Source: Salipiger pallidus (GTDB taxonomy: Bacteria; Pseudomonadota; Alphaproteobacteria; Rhodobacterales; Rhodobacteraceae). From it: a stretch of 64,000 nt of DNA. This document shows, piece after piece, positions 31,156 through 39,497 of this stretch (positions within the stretch are counted from its first letter, which is position 1; the number at the start of each line of letters is the position of its first letter). Both the position numbers and the translations under genes were made by a program. The notes below the pieces were generated by a model. It was given only the letters and a program-made list of their open reading frames with translations. It ran no database searches and was not told the DNA's origin. The stretch is from positions 1 through 64,000 of the forward strand of contig NZ_BMJV01000007.1 in NCBI RefSeq assembly GCF_014643635.1, in the 5' to 3' direction.

Positions 31156-32106
31156 TCAGATGATAACGAGCGTAACATAGCCCACGTAAAGCGCCGACAA
31201 GACCACGCCCCAGACCCGCCCGATGTTCTGCTTGAGCAGCACGAAGGGGATGAGCAGCAAAGACGCGGCCAGCATCACCCAAATGTCGAACTTCAGCAGC
31301 TCGGGGTCGACGGGCAGCGGCTTGATCAGCGCGGCGATGCCGATGATGGCCAGCAGGTTGAACATGTTCGAGCCGATGACGTTGCCAAGCGCCACGTCCG
31401 CCTGCCGGCGGATGGCGGCCATCACCGTGGTCGCAAGCTCGGGCAGCGATGTGCCAAGCGCCACAAGCGTGAGGCCGATCACCGTGTCAGGCACGCCAAA
31501 CATCTCGGCGATGACCGTGGCGCTGTCCACCAGCAGGTCTGCCCCCAGCGGCAGCCCCACGAGGCCCAGCACGAGGAACAGGATGATCTTCCACCACGGC
31601 ATGTCCGGGTCGGCGCCCTCGGGTTCTTCCTCGTCGATGGCGGCGGCCTTGCCGTTGCTGCGGTGACGCAGCGCATCGCGGGTGGAATCCAGCAAGATCA
31701 CAGCCAGCACCCCCAGAAGCACGAGGCCCGCAATCCAGTCGAACACGCCCCGAAGCGCCAGTGCTATGAACAGCACCGTGCTGCCCAGCATGATCCAATA
31801 GCTTTTGCGGGTGTCGTGTTCGGCCGTGTGCATGACCGCGATCAGCGCAGGGATGCCAAGCACCAGCAGCACGTTGGCGGTGTTGGACCCCACGACGTTG
31901 CCGAGCGCGATGCCGGGCACGTCCCGCATCGCCGCCTGGATCGAGATCAGCAGCTCGGGCGCCGAGGTGCCGAAGGCCACGATGGTGAGACTGACGATGA
32001 GCGCCGGAATCCCGACACGCAACGACAGGTTCACCGCCCCCTTGACCAGCGCATCTCCTGCCAGAAGCAGGATCACCAGGCCGAGGGCCGCGTAGACAAA
32101 CACCAT
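31156..32106 (-). CDS. Calcium/sodium antiporter, CaCA family (YrbG type)
   Basis: A 316-residue inner-membrane cation exchanger with about ten helices. The two alpha repeats are clear: IVAFGTSAPELLISI with ALGNVVGSNTANVLLVLG in the first half, and LVALGTSLPELATTV with ALGNVIGSNMFNLLAIIG in the second. The acidic residues in the PEL motifs bind the cation. A cytoplasmic acidic loop (IDEEEPEGADPD) separates the halves. The ATG lies two bases after the stop of the zinc-ribbon gene. Confidence 0.93.
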   Translation of the reverse strand: MVFVYAALGLVILLLAGDALVKGAVNLSLRVGIPALIVSLTIVAFGTSAPELLISIQAAMRDVPGIALGNVVGSNTANVLLVLGIPALIAVMHTAEHDTRKSYWIMLGSTVLFIALALRGVFDWIAGLVLLGVLAVILLDSTRDALRHRSNGKAAAIDEEEPEGADPDMPWWKIILFLVLGLVGLPLGADLLVDSATVIAEMFGVPDTVIGLTLVALGTSLPELATTVMAAIRRQADVALGNVIGSNMFNLLAIIGIAALIKPLPVDPELLKFDIWVMLAASLLLIPFVLLKQNIGRVWGVVLSALYVGYVTLVII

Positions 32107-32108
32107 GG

Positions 32109-32276
32109 TCAGCTATTCTCCTTGCCGCAGCCACAGGGGCCACGACCGATCCGGTAGCGGCCGCAGCGCGGGCATTTCTTGTTGGTCAGTTGCGCCTTGC
32201 CCGGCATCCGGAGCTTTCCGAAGATGCCCAGCAGGCCAATCACTACGAGGAATATCGCGACAATCTTGGCAAGCAC
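32109..32276 (-). CDS. Small membrane-anchored zinc-ribbon protein (55 aa)
   Basis: A short gene between the S49 protease and the antiporter. GTG at 32276 comes one base after the protease stop, and the stop lies two bases before the antiporter ATG, so the spacing is typical of a coupled operon. The product has one transmembrane helix (AKIVAIFLVVIGLLGIF, residues 3-19), then a basic segment, then a zinc ribbon CPRCGRYRIGRGPCGCG with Cys at 35, 38, 48 and 50. The function is unknown. The tail would face the cytoplasm if the helix is inserted N-out. The open frame, motif and spacing support it, but expression is not shown. Confidence 0.75.
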   Translation of the reverse strand: MLAKIVAIFLVVIGLLGIFGKLRMPGKAQLTNKKCPRCGRYRIGRGPCGCGKENS

Positions 32277-32277
32277 G

Positions 32278-33075
32278 TCAGAGTCCGAACCGGGCCCAGG
32301 CGCTTCGCTGCTCGATCACGTCGAGCGCATCCTGCGCAAGGGAGATGCCAAGCTTCGGGAAAAGCCGGCGTTTCTGCTCGTGACGGCGGAAGCGGACCTT
32401 GTCACCGAAGCGGGCCTTGAGGACGGGCACGAGATGGCCGATGCCATCCGCCAGCCCGACATCAATCGCCGGCTGGCCGATCCAGACCTCGCCGGTGAAT
32501 AGCTCGGGATCATTCTTCAGCTTCGCCCCGCGACGCCCCTTCACCTGCGCGATGAAGGTCTCGTGCAGCTGGCCAAGAAGGCGTTCAAGCCGCGCCACGT
32601 CCTCGGCTTTCTCGGGGCGGAACGGGTCGAGCATGCTCTTGGAGGTTCCGGCGGTATGCACCCGCCGCTCGAACCCCTGCCTATCCAGGAATTCATGTGC
32701 CCCGAACCCGGCCGAGATCACCCCGATCGAGCCAACGATAGAGCTTTGATCGACAAAGATCTCATCCGCTGCGGTGGCAATCCAGTAGCCGCCCGATGCG
32801 GCCACGTCCTCGCAGAAGGCCAGCACCGGCACGCCGGTTTCCTCGGACAGCCGCCGGATGCGCGCCGCGATGAGCGAGCTCTGCACCGGCGATCCGCCGG
32901 GCGAATTCAGCTCCAGCGCCACCGCCACGGGCTTGCCCTTGCGGAAGGCCCGCTCGAGCAGCGGTCTCAGGGACTGGTCGGAGAGCGCCGTGCGGCCCCC
33001 GACACCAATGGCGCCCTGCAGGCGCACGACAGCCACGGTGGGCTTCGATTTGAGGAACGGGATCCGGCGTTTCAT
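32278..33075 (-). CDS. S49 family serine peptidase (SohB/SppA type)
   Basis: A 265-residue protease of the signal-peptide-peptidase group. The crotonase-like core holds ALELNSPGGSPVQSS, the nucleophile Ser in DVAASGGYWIA, and the likely general-base Lys in the AGTSKSMLDPFRP segment. No clear transmembrane signal is seen at the N-terminus, so it may be cytoplasmic or peripheral, like short SppA forms. ATG at 33075 is chosen for its basic start (MKRRIPFLKSKP). The frame continues upstream without support. It leads the small zinc-ribbon gene. Confidence 0.9.
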   Translation of the reverse strand: MKRRIPFLKSKPTVAVVRLQGAIGVGGRTALSDQSLRPLLERAFRKGKPVAVALELNSPGGSPVQSSLIAARIRRLSEETGVPVLAFCEDVAASGGYWIATAADEIFVDQSSIVGSIGVISAGFGAHEFLDRQGFERRVHTAGTSKSMLDPFRPEKAEDVARLERLLGQLHETFIAQVKGRRGAKLKNDPELFTGEVWIGQPAIDVGLADGIGHLVPVLKARFGDKVRFRRHEQKRRLFPKLGISLAQDALDVIEQRSAWARFGL

Positions 33076-33149
33076 GAGATGGCATGTAGAGACGCCCCCG
33101 ACCGGAGACAAGGCAGCCCGGCAAAGAAGCTTGCGCCGCGTGCGCCGCG

Positions 33150-34193
33150 TCACGCCTCGCCACAGACCGCGCAGCCCGGATTACGCTTCAGCGCGATCTT
33201 ACGAGTCTCTCCCCAGAGCGCGTCATAGATCATCATCTCGCCCCGCAGAGGTCGCCCAGCCCCGGCGATGAGTTTCACCGCCTCCACGGCCATCATCGCC
33301 CCGACAACGCCCGGCAGCGGCCCAAGCACCCCCGCCTCGGCGCAGGACGGCGCCAGCCCGGCGGCAGGCGCCTTTGGAAAGACACAGGCATAGCAGGGCG
33401 CGCCTCGGGCTGGGTCGAACACAGAAAGCTGCCCTTCCCATTGACTGAGCGCCCCGGATATCAACGGCTTGCCCGCAGCGACCGCAGCATCGTTCACAAG
33501 GTAGCGGGTGTCAAAATTATCGGTGCCGTCGAGGATGACGTCATATTCGGCGAAGAGCGCCATAGCGGTCTGCGCATCTAGCCGCCGGTGATAGGGGCGC
33601 ACCTCCACATGCGGGTTCTGAGCGATCATCGCCTCGCGGGCTGAGAACACCTTGGGCATGCCGATACGCCCGTCGGTGTGGATCACCTGCCGCTGCAGGT
33701 TGGCGTTCTCGACCACGTCATCGTCGACGACACCGATCATCCCGACGCCGGCTGCGGCAAGGTACTGCAATGCCGGCGCGCCAAGTCCTCCTGCCCCGAT
33801 CACCAGCACCGACGCCTCGCGCAGCGCCTTCTGGCCGGGCCCGCCAAGCTCGCGCAGGACGATGTGGCGGGCATAGCGTTCAAGTTCTGCGCCGGACATC
33901 GCCCCCTTGGACGTCTCGGTCCCGGCGGCCGCCTCGGGCTGCGCCCGCGCTTTCAGCCGCCGCACCAGCGCAGCATAGCCCAGTGCAATGGCAGCCACCC
34001 CGCCCAGCATCAACCAAGGCGCAACACCTCCCCCGGTGGCCTCGCGAAGGGGATGCCCGGCCGGCAGCACCAGCTGAACCACAAGCACCGCGAGGTACAG
34101 CGCCAGAACCATGGACCAGCGCGCCCGCGCCGAGGCACCGAACCAGCGGCCAAAACCCCAGAGCACCCCGCCAAGCACCAACACGAGCAGCAT
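33150..34193 (-). CDS. MoeB/ThiF-family adenylyltransferase with N-terminal membrane domain
   Basis: A 347-residue protein. Residues 1-80 contain about three hydrophobic helices (LLVLVLGGVLWGFGRWF, VLALYLAVLVVQLVL, LMLGGVAAIALGYAAL). From about 100 on it is a ThiF/MoeB/HesA domain. It has RYARHIVLRELGGPGQ, the nucleotide loop VIGAGGLGAPALQYLA, DDDVVENANLQRQ, and zinc Cys pairs CYAC and CAVC. Such enzymes adenylate the C-terminus of ThiS/MoaD-like sulfur carriers. The membrane extension is unusual for the family. Its ATG overlaps the dut stop by one base. Confidence 0.9.
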   Translation of the reverse strand: MLLVLVLGGVLWGFGRWFGASARARWSMVLALYLAVLVVQLVLPAGHPLREATGGGVAPWLMLGGVAAIALGYAALVRRLKARAQPEAAAGTETSKGAMSGAELERYARHIVLRELGGPGQKALREASVLVIGAGGLGAPALQYLAAAGVGMIGVVDDDVVENANLQRQVIHTDGRIGMPKVFSAREAMIAQNPHVEVRPYHRRLDAQTAMALFAEYDVILDGTDNFDTRYLVNDAAVAAGKPLISGALSQWEGQLSVFDPARGAPCYACVFPKAPAAGLAPSCAEAGVLGPLPGVVGAMMAVEAVKLIAGAGRPLRGEMMIYDALWGETRKIALKRNPGCAVCGEA

Positions 34194-34648
34194 CAGGCGC
34201 TCCCTGTAGAGCCAAAGCCGCCGCTGCCCCGAACCGTGTCCGACAGCGTCTCGACCACCGCGAAATCGGCCTGCACCACAGGCGCCACCACCATCTGGGC
34301 GATCCGGTCGCCATGGGAGATCACGAAAGTTTCCGCGCCGGCATTCATCACGATCACCCCGAGCGGGCCGCGATAGTCACTGTCGATGGTCCCGGGACTG
34401 TTGGGCAGGGTGATACCATGTTTGAGCGCAAGCCCGGAGCGGGGACGTATCTGCACCTCCCAGCCCTCCGGAATGGCCAGCCGCAGCCCCGTGGGCACCA
34501 GCGCCCGTTCGCCCGGCACCAGCGTCACGCGACCCCGATCCGGCAGGTTCGCACGCAGGTCCGCCCCCGCCGCCCCGGCGGTGGCATAGGCCGGAAGCCC
34601 CAAGGACATATCCGCCCCCTCGTCCCACTGCAGCTCTATCGTGACCAC
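34193..34648 (-). CDS. dut: Deoxyuridine 5'-triphosphate nucleotidohydrolase (dUTPase)
   Basis: A 151-residue trimeric dUTPase that removes dUTP and makes dUMP for thymidylate synthesis. The five motifs are present in order: [32 protein letters not shown] with the catalytic Asp, [11 protein letters not shown] and the C-terminal [10 protein letters not shown] arm that closes over the site. Length is normal. It is 44 bases downstream of coaBC, the usual partner, and coupled to the MoeB gene. Confidence 0.97.
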   Translation of the reverse strand: MVTIELQWDEGADMSLGLPAYATAGAAGADLRANLPDRGRVTLVPGERALVPTGLRLAIPEGWEVQIRPRSGLALKHGITLPNSPGTIDSDYRGPLGVIVMNAGAETFVISHGDRIAQMVVAPVVQADFAVVETLSDTVRGSGGFGSTGSA

Positions 34649-34692
34649 GCCAGCCCCTTCTTCTGTTGTAAAATACGCAAATGCCGACCCCT

Positions 34693-35892
34693 TCAGCCTG
34701 CGCCAAGCGCCGCGGCGATGCGCAGCGCCAGCCGCCGCGCCACCTCGCGCTTGCCCATCCGTGGCCAGGCCTCGGACCCGTTTTCGGAAATCAGCACGAC
34801 CGCGTTCTCGGATCCGCCCATGATCCCGGTGGCAGGGCTTACGTCATTGGCGACGATCCAGTCGCACCCCTTGCGAACACGCTTGGCCGTGGCATGGGCG
34901 ACGACATCGTCGGTCTCGGCGGCAAAGCCCACCACGAGGCCGGGACGGCCCTCAGGCAGGCGCGACACCTCGGCAAGGATGTCCGGGTTCTCGGCAAATT
35001 CCAGCACCGGCAGCTGCCCGTTCTGCTTCTTGATCTTCGAGTCCGACGCGCTCGCCACACGCCAGTCCGCCACCGCCGCGGCAAAGACGCCCGCGTCCAC
35101 CGGCAAGGCGCCGAGGACAGCAGCCCGCATCTGGGTCGCAGTCACGACCTCGATCACTTCGACGCCTTCGGGACGTGCCACCTCGGCGGGGCCGGTCACG
35201 AACACCACATCCGCCCCGAGCGCCCTAAGCGCCTCGGCGATCGCCGTGCCCTGCGCGCCGGAGGATCGGTTGGCGATGTAGCGGACGGGGTCAATGGGCT
35301 CGTGCGTTGGCCCGGAAGTGACAAGAACCCGCCGACCCGCCAGCGGGCCGCCGGTCAGCGCTGACCTAACGGCATCTACCACGTCCGGCACCTCGGCAAA
35401 GCGGCCCGGGCCGAACTCGCCGCAGGCCATGGCACCTTCGTCCGGGCCGACCACCTGCACGCCATCCGCCAGCAGCTGCGCCAGATTGCGCTGCGTCGCC
35501 GGATGCTGCCACATGCGCACGTTCATTGCGGGTACGATCATCACCGGCGTGTCCGTGGCCAGAAGCAGCGTCGAGGCAAGATCCCCTGCCAGCCCCTGCA
35601 CCATCTTCGCCATCAGATCCGCCGTCGCCGGGGCTACCAGCACCAGATCCGCCACGCGGCTGAGCTGAATGTGCCCCATCTCGGCCTCGGAGGTCAGGTC
35701 GAACAGCTCGCGATGGACCGTCTCTCCGGCCAGAGCCGCCACCGAAAGCGGCGTCACGAATTGCTCTGCCGAGGGCGTCATCACCGGCGTCACCACCGCC
35801 CCGAGATCGCGCAGACGGCGGATCAGTTCGAGCGACTTGTAGGCGGCAATCCCGCCCCCGATGATCAGAAGGATCCGTTTTCCCGAAAGCAT
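34693..35892 (-). CDS. coaBC: Bifunctional phosphopantothenoylcysteine decarboxylase / phosphopantothenate-cysteine ligase
   Basis: A 399-residue fusion enzyme for two steps of coenzyme A synthesis. The FMN-dependent decarboxylase half (about residues 1-185) opens [20 protein letters not shown] and has [20 protein letters not shown] and the PAMNVRMW block. The ligase half has [20 protein letters not shown] and [11 protein letters not shown] at 35892 with AAAGGCGGGCGG upstream is preferred over an earlier in-frame start. panB and panC in the same window supply the pathway's pantothenate. Confidence 0.97.
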   Translation of the reverse strand: MLSGKRILLIIGGGIAAYKSLELIRRLRDLGAVVTPVMTPSAEQFVTPLSVAALAGETVHRELFDLTSEAEMGHIQLSRVADLVLVAPATADLMAKMVQGLAGDLASTLLLATDTPVMIVPAMNVRMWQHPATQRNLAQLLADGVQVVGPDEGAMACGEFGPGRFAEVPDVVDAVRSALTGGPLAGRRVLVTSGPTHEPIDPVRYIANRSSGAQGTAIAEALRALGADVVFVTGPAEVARPEGVEVIEVVTATQMRAAVLGALPVDAGVFAAAVADWRVASASDSKIKKQNGQLPVLEFAENPDILAEVSRLPEGRPGLVVGFAAETDDVVAHATAKRVRKGCDWIVANDVSPATGIMGGSENAVVLISENGSEAWPRMGKREVARRLALRIAAALGAG

Positions 35893-35937
35893 ACCGCCCG
35901 CCTTTCTGCCGCGCAGCGCGCGACCTCCGGCCAAGAG

Positions 35938-36798
35938 CTACCCCGCGTTACGGAAAAACTCAATTCGCCTCGGGTTCGTCGAAGGCCGCCAGGGATCATC
36001 GCGCTCCACGCCGGGGCTTTTCTCGACCAGATCGAAGCTGCCATCCGGGCCATCGCTACCCTCTTCGCCCTGGCCAAGCGAAGCCACGCTCACCTCGGGC
36101 GAAGCCATGGCGATCAGTGCGGGAGCCCCCCAGTCGGTGCGAGCGTGACCGTTTCCGGTGATGACCACCACTGGCCCGCCATGCATGGAAAACGCCTCGA
36201 GCGCAGTTTCGGCCAGTCGTCCGTCACGCAGGCGCTGGATGTCGACCATGACCGGCAGCATGTCATCCGGCAGCGCGCCGCAGTGGGCCGCCGCCTGCAT
36301 CTCCTGCCGTTCGGGCTGCATGTCCACGGGGAGCGGCTCGTCAAGACCGTAGAAGCCGGCACTGGGCCCGAAGACCTCATCCACCGGGCGGCCATCCACC
36401 GCGCGCGCTTCTTCCCGTGGCAGGGCAGCGCCAAAGATCGCCGCCGCGCCTGAGGCTTCGAATAGCGGGTAGTACATCGAGAAATCCGGCCAACCGGAAT
36501 TTTCCCAATCAAGTAGCTCGGCCAGCGCCGTCTCATGCGCCAAGTCCTCGGGGTGGATCTGCGCCGCCTGATCCGTGGTCAGCATCTCGTAGACCACCGC
36601 CACCGGGGCGATCTGCGCCATCAGTTCGGCCTGCCGGCTGTGGTGGCTTGGGTTGTCGTGGATTTCACCAAGGAAGACGACGTCCGTTTCCGGCAGGTCC
36701 TCAAGAGAAACGCTCCCCTGCGCGGTCTGGGCCACGGCAGCGGGAGCGATCAGGCCCAGCGCGATCAGCGGGGCAACAAGCAAAGAGATGCGCATCAT
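35938..36798 (-). CDS. ChaN family lipoprotein-like haem-binding protein
   Basis: A 286-residue exported protein of the ChaN/DUF399 family. The signal peptide ends near AVA-QTAQ (residue 24), with no lipobox Cys, unlike many ChaN lipoproteins. The family start TDVVFLGEIHDNPSHHSRQ is clear, and VVVITGNGHARTDWGAP near residue 215 holds the second conserved His. Campylobacter ChaN binds haem at a dimer interface and the E. coli gene was linked to iron. The role here is inferred. ATG overlaps the rpoH stop, so the genes are coupled. Confidence 0.88.
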   Translation of the reverse strand: MMRISLLVAPLIALGLIAPAAVAQTAQGSVSLEDLPETDVVFLGEIHDNPSHHSRQAELMAQIAPVAVVYEMLTTDQAAQIHPEDLAHETALAELLDWENSGWPDFSMYYPLFEASGAAAIFGAALPREEARAVDGRPVDEVFGPSAGFYGLDEPLPVDMQPERQEMQAAAHCGALPDDMLPVMVDIQRLRDGRLAETALEAFSMHGGPVVVITGNGHARTDWGAPALIAMASPEVSVASLGQGEEGSDGPDGSFDLVEKSPGVERDDPWRPSTNPRRIEFFRNAG

Positions 36799-37670
36799 GC
36801 GAGGAAGTGTGCCACCTCGCGCGACTGCGTTTCAAGCGACTTGCGCATCTTCTGAAACGCCGCCGCCTCGAGCTGACGCACGCGTTCCTTGGAGAGGCCA
36901 AGCTCTTGCCCGAGGCTTTCCAGTGTCCGGCTTTCGTCCCGCAGCTTGCGCTCGCGCACGATGAAGCGTTCGCGGTCGTTCAGCCCCGACAGAGCCGTAA
37001 CCAGCCACTGGCGCAGCTGAGCGTTGTCGAGCTTGCCCTCAACCAGAAGCGATCCGGCCTCACCCTCGTCCTCGAGCGTGTCGATCCATTCGCGGCCATC
37101 TTCGTCACTGGACTGGGTGGCATTGAGCGAAAAGTCGGACCCAGACAGGCGACCTTCCATCATCTGCACATCGTGCAGCGGAACACCGATCTCCTGCGCG
37201 ATGGCCGCGTGCAGAACGTGGCGCTCCAGCGTCTTGCCCTCTGCGGACGCTTCGCGTTCAAGCCGGGCCTGAACCCGGCGCATGTTGAAGAACAGCGACT
37301 TTTGAGAAGAGGTCGAGCCAGTGCGCACCATGGACCAGTTGCGCATCACGTAATCCTGGATGCTCGCCTTGATCCACCAAACTGCGTAGGTGGAAAAGCG
37401 CACGCCGCGATCCGGATCGAACTTGTCAGCGGCCTTCATCAGGCCAAGACCAGCCTCTTGGATCAAATCGCCCATCGGGGCACCATAGCGCTTGAACTTT
37501 GCCGCCATCGAAATAGCTAGACGCATATAAGCATTGATGAGCCGGTGCAGCGCAGCCTCGTCACGATTGTCGCGCCACGCGTAAGCCAGCCGCAGTTCTG
37601 TTTCGGCGTCGAGCAGCTCTGCCTTCATTGCCTTGCGGGAAAGGGTCTGGTCGTTGAAAAACTCGGACAT
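36795..37670 (-). CDS. rpoH: RNA polymerase heat-shock sigma factor (RpoHII-like)
   Basis: A 291-residue group 3 sigma factor of the sigma32 class. Region 2 is intact: NAYMRLAISMAAKFKRYGAP, LIQEAGLGLMKAADKFDPDR and GVRFSTYAVWWIKASIQDYV. Region 3 carries the RpoH-type NWSMVRTGSTSSQKSLFFNM. Region 4 ends in ESLGQELGLSKERVRQLEAAAF, the -35 helix-turn-helix. The FFND opening and the long helical middle resemble RpoHII of Rhodobacter, which responds mainly to singlet oxygen and oxidative stress. ATG at 37670 has GGGGAG upstream. An hsp20 promoter of sigma32 form lies elsewhere in the window. Confidence 0.93.
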   Translation of the reverse strand: MSEFFNDQTLSRKAMKAELLDAETELRLAYAWRDNRDEAALHRLINAYMRLAISMAAKFKRYGAPMGDLIQEAGLGLMKAADKFDPDRGVRFSTYAVWWIKASIQDYVMRNWSMVRTGSTSSQKSLFFNMRRVQARLEREASAEGKTLERHVLHAAIAQEIGVPLHDVQMMEGRLSGSDFSLNATQSSDEDGREWIDTLEDEGEAGSLLVEGKLDNAQLRQWLVTALSGLNDRERFIVRERKLRDESRTLESLGQELGLSKERVRQLEAAAFQKMRKSLETQSREVAHFLA

Positions 37671-37982
37671 TGAATGTGACTCCCCGTCATTCCATCGTTC
37701 GCGCAATCATCGGCGGACTGGTGCTTTCCCGTCTCGCAGGCGAATTTATACGACCTTTAACGCAGCGACCTCCAAATTGGTTTCCTCCAGCTGAGCGATT
37801 TTTCTCGATCAGCCCCTGCAAATGCCATCACGCTCTCGTGATATTTCCGAGAGACGACAAAACCGTCGGCCGGTTCCCGCCTGACTGCAATTCCTGCGCC
37901 GTGGCTTTCGAAATTACCTGAATTAACGCTTTGCTAACCATGCTTGGGGCAGCCTGTCCCGAGCATGGTCGGGAGCAGTCGA
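37671..37982. other. Divergent rpoH-comM intergenic region (312 bases)
   Basis: AT-richer than the flanks. On the rpoH strand a GGAAAC-N17-CGTT arrangement (37785-37759) loosely resembles ECF-sigma promoters. Near comM a CtrA-like box is present (listed separately). No small gene is convincing. Confidence 0.4.
37923..37937. promoter_or_regulatory. CtrA-like box upstream of comM
   Basis: TTAA-N7-CTAA at 37923-37937 differs from the CtrA consensus TTAA-N7-TTAA at one position and lies 46 bases before the chosen comM start. In Rhodobacter capsulatus the competence-type genes used for gene-transfer-agent uptake, including comM, depend on CtrA. Binding here is inferred. Confidence 0.5.
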
Positions 37983-39497
37983 TTGGTCACAACAGCCTAT
38001 ACGGTGGCATTCGAAGGCGTGGAGGCGCGCCCGGTCGAGGTGCAATGCGCCATCACCGCCGGCGTACCGGGCTTCGCCATCGTCGGATTGCCGGACAAGG
38101 CCGTGTCCGAGGCTCGCGAACGGGTGCGCGCGGCGCTGACCGGCATGTCCATTGCGATGCCGTCCAAGCGCATCACGGTGAACCTGTCGCCAGCAGACCT
38201 GCCCAAGGAGGGCTCGCATTTCGACCTGCCCATCGCTCTGGCCCTGCTAGCGGCTCTGGACATTCTGCCCACCGAGGACGTGTCACGCACCATGGCGCTC
38301 GGCGAACTTGCGCTCGACGGCACACTGGTGCGGGTGCCCGGGGCTCTGCCTGCCGCCATGACGGCGGCGGAAGAGGATCGCACCCTGCTCTGCCCCCGCG
38401 CCTGCGGCCCCGAGGCCGCATGGGTCGGCAACGCCCGCGTCATCGCCGCCAACACCCTGACCGAGGTGGTCCGGCACTACGCCGGCGACGCGGTGATCAG
38501 CCCTGCCACTCCGGGGGAGGTCATCGGTACAACGGACCATCCGGACCTTCTGGACGTGAAAGGACAGGAACGCGCGAAACGTGCCTTGGAGATATCCGCC
38601 GCCGGTCGTCACCACATGATACTGGTAGGGGCGCACGGATCGGGCAAATCTATGCTCGCGGAACGCATGGCAAGTATCCTGCCACCGCTCACGGCGCTCG
38701 AGGCCCTGGAGACCTCCATGGTCCAGTCGGTCGCCGGAGAGCTGCGGGGGGCCGGCATTTCGCGGCAGCGGCCCTTCCGAAGACTTCATCACACCGCATC
38801 CATGGCTGCCATCACGGGGGGCGGACGTGGCGCCAAACCCGGCGAGGTCAGCCTCGCCCATAATGGCGTGTTGTTTCTTGATGAGCTGCCCGAGTTTCCA
38901 AGGGCGGTCCTCGAAACCCTCCGACAGCCCATCGAGTCAGGGTCGATCGCAGTCTCACGCGCCAATGCACATGTGACCTATCCCTGCCGCTTCCTGCTGG
39001 TTGCCGCGGCGAACCCCTGCAAGTGCGGGCACCTTACCGACCCCGCCAGCGCATGCTCCCGCGCCCCGGTTTGCGGCGAGGATTACATGGGCCGCATTTC
39101 AGGGCCCTTGATGGACCGGATCGACCTGCGCATCGAGGTGCCCCCAGTTCCGTTCATGGATCTGGATATGCCTGCCCCCACCGAAAGCTCCGCCGATGTC
39201 GCCCGTCGCGTCAGTTCAGCGCGACAGATTCAGGCTCAGCGTTTCGGTAGCACTGTGAAGTTGCGCACGAATGCCGACGCCGAAGGGCGCATGCTGGACG
39301 AAATCGCACCGCTCGACGCGGAATGCCGCGCGCTCCTGCTCAAAGCCGCAGAGCGGTTTGGCCTGTCGGCGCGGGGCTACCACCGTATCCTGCGGGTGGC
39401 GCGCACCGTCGCAGACCTCGACGGTTCGGCCGACATCCGAAGGCCCCACCTTGCCGAAGCGCTGAGCTACCGCCTGATCGCCCCGAGAGAGGCCTGA
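37983..39497 (+). CDS. comM: ComM/YifB family AAA+ ATPase (Mg-chelatase-like)
   Basis: A 504-residue ATPase. ComM is a branch-migration helicase that helps integrate incoming single-stranded DNA. The N-terminal domain (AYTVAFEGVEARPVEVQ, VGLPDKAVSEARERVRAA) is typical. Walker A is GAHGSGKSMLAERM, and Walker B is GVLFLDELPEF. NPCKCG with later Cys residues is also characteristic. TTG at 37983 is favoured because GGGAG lies eight bases upstream and the product matches usual N-termini. An in-frame ATG at 37965 lacks a ribosome binding site. It is divergent from rpoH. Confidence 0.93.
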   Translation: MVTTAYTVAFEGVEARPVEVQCAITAGVPGFAIVGLPDKAVSEARERVRAALTGMSIAMPSKRITVNLSPADLPKEGSHFDLPIALALLAALDILPTEDVSRTMALGELALDGTLVRVPGALPAAMTAAEEDRTLLCPRACGPEAAWVGNARVIAANTLTEVVRHYAGDAVISPATPGEVIGTTDHPDLLDVKGQERAKRALEISAAGRHHMILVGAHGSGKSMLAERMASILPPLTALEALETSMVQSVAGELRGAGISRQRPFRRLHHTASMAAITGGGRGAKPGEVSLAHNGVLFLDELPEFPRAVLETLRQPIESGSIAVSRANAHVTYPCRFLLVAAANPCKCGHLTDPASACSRAPVCGEDYMGRISGPLMDRIDLRIEVPPVPFMDLDMPAPTESSADVARRVSSARQIQAQRFGSTVKLRTNADAEGRMLDEIAPLDAECRALLLKAAERFGLSARGYHRILRVARTVADLDGSADIRRPHLAEALSYRLIAPREA

